Made by a program: the position numbers and the translations under genes. Shown one piece after another: positions 10,465-14,292 of a stretch of DNA of 14,292 bases (its first letter is position 1; every line of letters starts with the position of its first letter). This DNA comes from an uncultured Variovorax sp. Lineage in GTDB: Bacteria; Pseudomonadota; Gammaproteobacteria; Burkholderiales; Burkholderiaceae. The stretch spans positions 1 through 14,292 of the forward strand of contig CAMLCW010000098.1 of the NCBI GenBank assembly GCA_946478645.1. Reading direction: 5' to 3'. Below the pieces are notes generated by a model. That model did no database searches and was not told the DNA's origin. It was given only the letters and a program-made list of their open reading frames with translations.

Positions 10465-10499
10465 GACGCCATGACCATTAGCAGATGCGTCATTTGCAC
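10465..10499 (+). promoter_or_regulatory. Possible control region of the darA operon
   Basis: Between the glpV terminator and darA lie 110 bp that should hold the darA promoter. An imperfect inverted repeat, GACGCCAT (10465-10472) and ATGCGTC (10485-10491), spans a 12-bp spacer. Next to it, TTGCAC (10494-10499) could be a -35 element. I see no convincing -10 element at the right distance: TACATT at 10509-10514 is too close. This is a weak call, made mainly because a new transcription unit must start here. Confidence 0.2.
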
Positions 10500-10540
10500 T
10501 CTTTCGCTTACATTCGACGGCCGCCGTTCCGTCCCAGCAA

Positions 10541-11521
10541 GTGACTTCAAGTATTCCCAGTTCCGCCACGCGCGCCAAGCGCGTCCTGGTCGTCCAGTAT
10601 TCGCAGACGGGGCAGCTCGCGAGCGTCACGCGGCAGATCGTGGCGCCGCTCGAGGCCGATCCGGGCATTTCCGTGCATGTGGAGGTGCTGCGGCCGCAGG
10701 TGGCCTATCCGTTCCCCTGGCCGTTCCTGCGCTTCTTCGATGCCTTTCCCGAATCGGCCCACCTGAAGCCGGCGCCGCTCGCGCCGCTCTCGCTCACGGG
10801 CGACGAGGACTTCGACCTGGTGATCCTGCCCTACCAGGTGTGGTTCCTGGCGCCGTCGCAGCCGGTCGTCGCCTTTCTCCAGCACCCGCTCGCGGCCCGG
10901 CTGCTGCGCGGCAAGCCGGTGGTGACGGTGATCGCCTGCCGCAACATGTGGCTCATGGCGCACGAGAAGCTGAAGGGCCTGCTCGACGCCGTGGGCGCGC
11001 GGCTGATCGACAACGTGGTGCTCACCGACCCGGGCCCGACGCTCGCCACCTTCTTCACCACCCCGGCCTGGCTGATCTGGGGCCGCAAGCGCGGCTTCTG
11101 GGGCATGCCCGACGCGGGTCTCAGCGAGGCGCAGGTCCGCGGCTCGGCCCGCTTCGGCCGTGCGCTGCGCGATGCGCTCCACGGCGGGCTCGAACGCGGG
11201 GCCGGGCCGCTGCTGGCGGGCCTGGGCGCGGTCAAGGCCGATGCCCGGCTGCTCGCGAGCGAGAAGGCCGGCACGCGCAGCTTCTATCTCTGGGGCAAGC
11301 TCATCATGGCCGCGGGCCGGCCGGGCGCCTGGCAGCGCAAGCCGCTGCTGCTGCTCTACGTGCTTTTCCTGCTGGCGCTGATCGTGACGGTGGTGCCGGT
11401 GAGCCTGTCGCTCCAGGCGCTGCTGCGGCCGGTGTTCAAGCGCTGGCTGACTAAAATGACGGCCCATTTCGAGCGCCCCTCGGGCTCGGCCATGGACCGC
11501 GTTCCGCTTTATGACGATTGA
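10541..11521 (+). CDS. darA: DarA-type dialkylresorcinol condensing enzyme
   Basis: Protein of 326 residues that I recognise as the DarA family. These enzymes act with a DarB ketosynthase to condense beta-keto acyl units into a cyclohexanedione, the precursor of 2,5-dialkylresorcinols. The N-terminal domain is flavodoxin-like: KRVLVVQYSQTGQLASVTRQ (13-32) has a phosphate-loop-type YSQTGQ (20-25), and DFDLVILPYQVWFLAPS and GKPVVTVIACRNMWLMAHE follow. Near the C terminus, residues 267-291 (KPLLLLYVLFLLALIVTVVP and following) form a probable single membrane span with a 35-residue basic tail, which suggests anchoring to the inner membrane. The start is GTG 10541 with no clear ribosome site. It is the first gene after the glpV terminator and overlaps darB by 11 bp, which implies coupled translation. 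The product made here is unknown. Confidence 0.8.
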   Translation: MTSSIPSSATRAKRVLVVQYSQTGQLASVTRQIVAPLEADPGISVHVEVLRPQVAYPFPWPFLRFFDAFPESAHLKPAPLAPLSLTGDEDFDLVILPYQVWFLAPSQPVVAFLQHPLAARLLRGKPVVTVIACRNMWLMAHEKLKGLLDAVGARLIDNVVLTDPGPTLATFFTTPAWLIWGRKRGFWGMPDAGLSEAQVRGSARFGRALRDALHGGLERGAGPLLAGLGAVKADARLLASEKAGTRSFYLWGKLIMAAGRPGAWQRKPLLLLYVLFLLALIVTVVPVSLSLQALLRPVFKRWLTKMTAHFERPSGSAMDRVPLYDD

Positions 11522-12647
11522 AGTCTTCCTGACCCGCACCGCCGCCTTCCTGCCTTTTTCCGCGGTCGGCAACGAAGACATCGAAGAGGTCCTCGGGCGC
11601 ATCGGCGGCAAGGCCTCGCGTGCGCGCCGGCTCATTCTTCGCAGCAACGGCATCCAGTCGCGCCACTACGCGATCGACCCCGCCACGGGCCGGCTCGCGA
11701 TGAGCAACGCCCAGCTCACGGCCGCCGCGGTCCGCGCGCTCGGCGACGACATCGGCCCCGTCGACTGCCTGGCCACCGGCACCTCGCTGCCCGACCAACT
11801 GATGCCCAACCATGCGGTGATGGTGCACGGCGAGCTCGGCTGGCCGCGGCTCGAGGCGGTGGCCTGCGCGGGCATCTGCCTGGCGGGCGCCGCGGCGCTC
11901 AAGCATGCGTGGCTCTCGGTGCGCTCGGGCGATGCGCAGCGCGCGGTGGCCACCGGCTCGGAGCTGGCCTCGGCCGTGATGCGCGGCGACCGCTTCGAGG
12001 CCGAGGTCGCGCACAAGGTCGCGGCGCTCGAGGCGCGGCCCGAGATCGCGTTCGAGAAGGACTTCCTGCGCTGGATGCTGTCCGACGGCGCCGGCGCGGT
12101 GCTGCTCGAACGCGCGCCGCGCGGGCCGCTGTCGCTGCGCGTGAACTGGATCGACCTCTCTTCGGCCGCGCACGAGCTGCCGGTCTGCATGTACGCGGGC
12201 GGCGACAAGAACACCGATGGCGCCTTCGAAGGCTGGGCGCACACCGCCCCGGGCGACTGGGCGCAGGCCTCGACCTTCGCGGTGAAGCAGGACGTGCGCC
12301 TGCTCAACGAGAACATCGTGCGTGCCACGCTCGGCGAGCCGCTCGCGGCCCTCATCGACAAGCGCGGCCTGAATGCCGACGAGATCGACTGGTTCCTGCC
12401 GCATCTCTCGTCGGGCTACTTCTTCGAGCCCGTGGCGCAGTGCCTTGAGCAGCTGGGCTTCGCGATCCCGCGCGAGCGCTGGTTCACCAACCTCGCGACC
12501 AAGGGCAACACCGGTTCGGCGTCGCCTTACATCATGCTCGACGAGCTGTTCCGCTCGGGCCGCATCCGGCCGGGCCACAGGCTGCTGATGTTCGTGCCGG
12601 AGAGCGGTCGCTTCTCGAGCGGGTTCATTCATTTGGAGGCCGTATGA
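11511..12647 (+). CDS. darB: DarB-type beta-ketoacyl synthase III
   Basis: Thiolase-fold condensing enzyme of 378 residues, of the KAS III/DarB type, expected to work with DarA on acyl thioesters. The likely active-site cysteine is C119 in LEAVACAGICLAG, at the position of AACSG in FabH. The histidine is H298 in DWFLPHLSSGYF, where classical FabH has HQAN, and the asparagine is N333 in LATKGNTGSASPYI, so the Cys-His-Asn set is complete. GDAQRAVATGSELAS and LSDGAGAVLLER are typical ketosynthase segments. The change from HQAN to HLSS and the DarA neighbour argue for a specialised enzyme, not the housekeeping FabH. The ATG at 11511 lies inside the end of darA in another frame. After the stop come an inverted repeat and then a 131-residue gene. 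The acyl substrates cannot be read from the sequence. Confidence 0.85.
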   Translation: MTIEVFLTRTAAFLPFSAVGNEDIEEVLGRIGGKASRARRLILRSNGIQSRHYAIDPATGRLAMSNAQLTAAAVRALGDDIGPVDCLATGTSLPDQLMPNHAVMVHGELGWPRLEAVACAGICLAGAAALKHAWLSVRSGDAQRAVATGSELASAVMRGDRFEAEVAHKVAALEARPEIAFEKDFLRWMLSDGAGAVLLERAPRGPLSLRVNWIDLSSAAHELPVCMYAGGDKNTDGAFEGWAHTAPGDWAQASTFAVKQDVRLLNENIVRATLGEPLAALIDKRGLNADEIDWFLPHLSSGYFFEPVAQCLEQLGFAIPRERWFTNLATKGNTGSASPYIMLDELFRSGRIRPGHRLLMFVPESGRFSSGFIHLEAV

Positions 12648-12650
12648 ATA

Positions 12651-12761
12651 CCGGACGCAGAGGACGCGAAGGTTCCGCAGAGGACGCGAAAGAACAGCCA
12701 AGAAATTCTTTATTGAATTCTTTTGCGTCCTTCGCGAAATCTTCGCGTCCTCTGCGTCCGG
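12651..12761. repeat. 111-bp inverted repeat between darB and the next gene
   Basis: The outer arms are a perfect 21-bp inverted repeat: 12651-12671 (starting CCGGACGCAGAGGACGCG) against 12741-12761. Inside them the complementarity continues imperfectly, with AGGACGCGAAAGAA on the left against TTCTTTTGCGTCCT on the right, around an AT-rich centre (AAATTCTTTATTGAATTC). The left arm also holds a direct repeat: CGCAGAGGACGCGAA occurs twice, 19 bp apart. From memory, this GCAGAGGACGCGAA style of repeat is scattered between genes in Comamonadaceae. It is distinct in sequence from the REP-like hairpins and from the glpP-glpQ element. Confidence 0.85.
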
Positions 12762-12797
12762 CTGTCCGATCCCGCCTTCTTCGAGCAAAGAACTGAC

Positions 12798-13193
12798 ATG
12801 GACCTCGACGCCGTTCCGCAAGAGGGCAATGCCACGCTCGACGGGCATTCCAAGCTCATGTACGCGCGCGATGCGCAGGGCCGCGTCGTCACCACGCGCT
12901 CGCGCGGCTGGGAGGCGGAAGAGATCGTCACCCGCCATGCGGTCGACGTGCTGGTGGAGCAGGCCGAGGCGGCCCGGGCGCGCGTGGCAGCGGGCCTCGC
13001 ATCGCCGCTCGAATACTGGATGTACGCGCGCCGCATGGACGTGGCGCTGCTCTCGCAGACCAGCGGCTTCTGGCAGTGGCGCGTGCGCCGCCACCTGCAG
13101 CCGCGGCACTTCGCGCGGCTGTCGGCGCCGCAGCTCGCGCGTTATGCCGAGGCGCTGGGCCTTTCGGTCGCCACCTTGCAAGGCCTGCCGTGA
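12798..13193 (+). CDS. Uncharacterised 131-residue protein in the resorcinol-type operon
   Basis: I do not recognise this protein. It is soluble by composition, with no signal peptide or membrane span. It starts MDLDAVPQEGNATLDGHSKLMYARD, has a central helical stretch WEAEEIVTRHAVDVLVEQAEAARARVAAG (about 45-73) and then an aromatic-rich segment SPLEYWMYARRMDVALLSQTSGFWQWRVRRHLQP. The C terminus LSAPQLARYAEALGLSVATLQGLP looks like a short helix-turn-helix-type or carrier-docking tail; that reading is speculative. The ATG at 12798 is chosen because the open frame upstream runs through the inverted repeat and has no ribosome site of its own; the site before 12798 is also weak. The stop overlaps the GTG start of the BtrH-like gene by 3 bases, so the two are translationally coupled, which supports a shared pathway. 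Confidence 0.75.
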   Translation: MDLDAVPQEGNATLDGHSKLMYARDAQGRVVTTRSRGWEAEEIVTRHAVDVLVEQAEAARARVAAGLASPLEYWMYARRMDVALLSQTSGFWQWRVRRHLQPRHFARLSAPQLARYAEALGLSVATLQGLP

Positions 13194-14182
13194 CGACGAG
13201 CACGAACTTCGAGCACCACCAGGCGGCGCACTGCGAAAGCGGCGTGATCTCGAGCCTGATGCGCCACCACGGCGCGCCGATGACCGAGGCCATGGCGTTC
13301 GGCCTCTCGTCGGCGCTGTCGTTCGCCTACCTGCCGTTCATCAAGCTCTCGGGCCTGCCGCTGATCTCGTACCGCATGCCGCCCAAGGCGATCATCAAGG
13401 GCCTGCTGGCGCCGATGGCCGCGCGCTTTCGCTTCGAGACCTTCCGCAGCGCCGAAGCGGGCCAGCAGCGGCTCGATGCGTTGCTGGCCGAGGGCCGGCT
13501 GGTAGGGCTGCAGACCTCGGTCTACTGGCTGCCGTACTTCCCGCCCAACATGCGCTTCCACTTCAATGCGCACAACCTGCTGGTCTACGGCAAGGACGGC
13601 GACGACTACCTGATCAGCGACCCGGTGTTCGAGGAGCCCGTGCGCTGCGCCAGCGCCGATCTCGCGCGTGCGCGCTTCGCCAAGGGCGTGCTCGCGCCCA
13701 AGGGGCTCATGTACTACCCGCAAGCGATCGAGCGCAAGGCCGTCGATGCGGCCTCGGTGACCCAGGCGATCCGCAAGACGGTGCGCACCATGCGCGCGCC
13801 GATTCCGATCGTGGGTGTGCGCGGCATGCGCATGCTGGCCGCGCGCATGGAGAAGCTCGCTGCCGACGATCCGCGCAGCGTCGACTTCATCGGCCACGTG
13901 GTGCGGATGCAGGAAGAGATCGGCACGGGCGGGGCGGGCTTCCGCTTCATCTACGCGGGCTTCCTGCAGGAAGCTGCGGATCTGCTCGGCAAACCGCAGC
14001 TCACGCGGATGTCGGAGCGGCTGATCGAAATCGGCGACAACTGGCGTGCGTTTGCGCTCAAGGCGGCGCGCATGGTGAAGGGGCGCGAGGTGGTCGACCC
14101 GGGACGGCTCGCTTCGATGCTGCGTGCGCTGTCGCAGGAGGAAGAGGCGTTCTTTCGTGACCTCAAGGCGGCTGTGGCCTGA
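13190..14182 (+). CDS. BtrH-type acyltransferase (BtrH N-terminal domain plus DUF4872-like C-terminal region)
   Basis: Protein of 330 residues. The first half matches the BtrH N-terminal domain, named for the butirosin enzyme that moves an acyl group from a carrier protein to an aminoglycoside using a papain-like cysteine fold. A plausible catalytic set is visible: C15 in AAHCESGVISSLMRHHG, H128 in FHFNAHNLLVYG and D144 in DYLISDPVFEEP. SVYWLPYFPPNMRFHFNAHN is highly typical of the family. The second half (about 190-330) is helical, with RMQEEIGTGGAGFRFIYAGFLQEAADLL and DNWRAFALKAARMVKG, and fits the DUF4872 type. The start is GTG 13190, overlapping the previous stop, because the frame upstream of it is only the shadow of the 131-residue gene. 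Beside darA and darB it probably transfers or releases an acyl product. The acceptor is unknown. Confidence 0.82.
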   Translation: MTTSTNFEHHQAAHCESGVISSLMRHHGAPMTEAMAFGLSSALSFAYLPFIKLSGLPLISYRMPPKAIIKGLLAPMAARFRFETFRSAEAGQQRLDALLAEGRLVGLQTSVYWLPYFPPNMRFHFNAHNLLVYGKDGDDYLISDPVFEEPVRCASADLARARFAKGVLAPKGLMYYPQAIERKAVDAASVTQAIRKTVRTMRAPIPIVGVRGMRMLAARMEKLAADDPRSVDFIGHVVRMQEEIGTGGAGFRFIYAGFLQEAADLLGKPQLTRMSERLIEIGDNWRAFALKAARMVKGREVVDPGRLASMLRALSQEEEAFFRDLKAAVA

Positions 14183-14222
14183 GATGGGGTTCCTTCCTTC
14201 CGTTCGACGCGGGCGTTGTCTT

Positions 14223-14292
14223 GGGCGCTGCTGTCCAGGGCGCGTGCCCAGGCCACCGGGTACTCCCCTCCGCGAATGTCCCCCGCCTTCGG
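14223..14292. repeat. Second copy (one half) of the glpP-glpQ dispersed element, running off the window
   Basis: Starting 40 bp after the last stop, bases 14223-14244 (GGGCGCTGCTGTCCAGGGCG and two more) are identical to 6972-6993. Bases 14241-14292 are then a perfect 52-bp reverse complement of 7177-7228. This copy therefore combines the outer flank of the left arm with the sequence of the right arm, and shows that both arms of the earlier element derive from one repeat unit. The sequence stops at the window edge, so a facing second arm may follow. Confidence 0.88.

Noticed and set aside
12644..12796. 50-codon frame across the darB-downstream repeat as a real gene
   Set aside because: The coding content is the repeat itself and the peptide is arginine/serine-rich with no family resemblance. 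Kept as a finding about translational coupling, not annotated as a gene.
12723..12797. TTG 12723 as the start of the 131-residue protein
   Set aside because: The added 25 residues are encoded by the right arm of the inverted repeat and have no ribosome site. ATG 12798 is the first start outside the repeat.

Overview
The window is high-GC DNA, and its gene content and intergenic repeat style suggest a betaproteobacterium of the Comamonadaceae, with Variovorax or a close relative the best guess. This placement comes from recognising the protein families and repeats, not from a search. Nearly the whole window is coding. I see no rRNA, tRNA, CRISPR array or transposase gene.

Region 1 (1-10430) is a complete glycerol uptake and catabolism locus. 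Two genes run leftward: glpR (DeoR-type repressor) and glpK (glycerol kinase, cut by the window start). Eight run rightward: glpD (aerobic glycerol-3-phosphate dehydrogenase), glpS and glpT (ABC ATPases), glpP and glpQ (permeases), a 102-residue membrane protein of the DUF2160 type, and glpV (periplasmic binding protein), ending in a clear Rho-independent terminator. The proposed flow is: GlpV captures glycerol in the periplasm, GlpPQ with GlpST import it, GlpK phosphorylates it and GlpD oxidises it to dihydroxyacetone phosphate, with GlpR repressing from the shared glpR-glpD intergenic region. The two ATPases carry complementary defects: GlpS has lost the H-loop histidine and GlpT has lost the LSGGQ signature. 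The importer therefore probably has one working and one degenerate ATP site.

Region 2 (10541-14182) is a tightly packed rightward operon. It holds a DarA-type dialkylresorcinol condensing enzyme, a DarB-type ketosynthase III, a 131-residue protein I cannot assign, and a BtrH-type acyltransferase with a Cys-His-Asp set. It looks like the start of a resorcinol-type lipid or polyketide cluster. No DarC aromatase, carrier protein or ligase is visible, and the operon may continue past the window.

The gene junctions carry several families of non-coding repeats. GC-rich REP-like hairpins lie between glpR and glpK, glpT and glpP, and glpQ and the DUF2160 gene. A long inverted-repeat element fills the glpP-glpQ gap, and half of it recurs at the right edge of the window with a 52-bp perfect inverted match. 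A different inverted repeat sits between darB and the 131-residue gene. All lie inside apparent operons, so they would be transcribed and fold in the mRNA.
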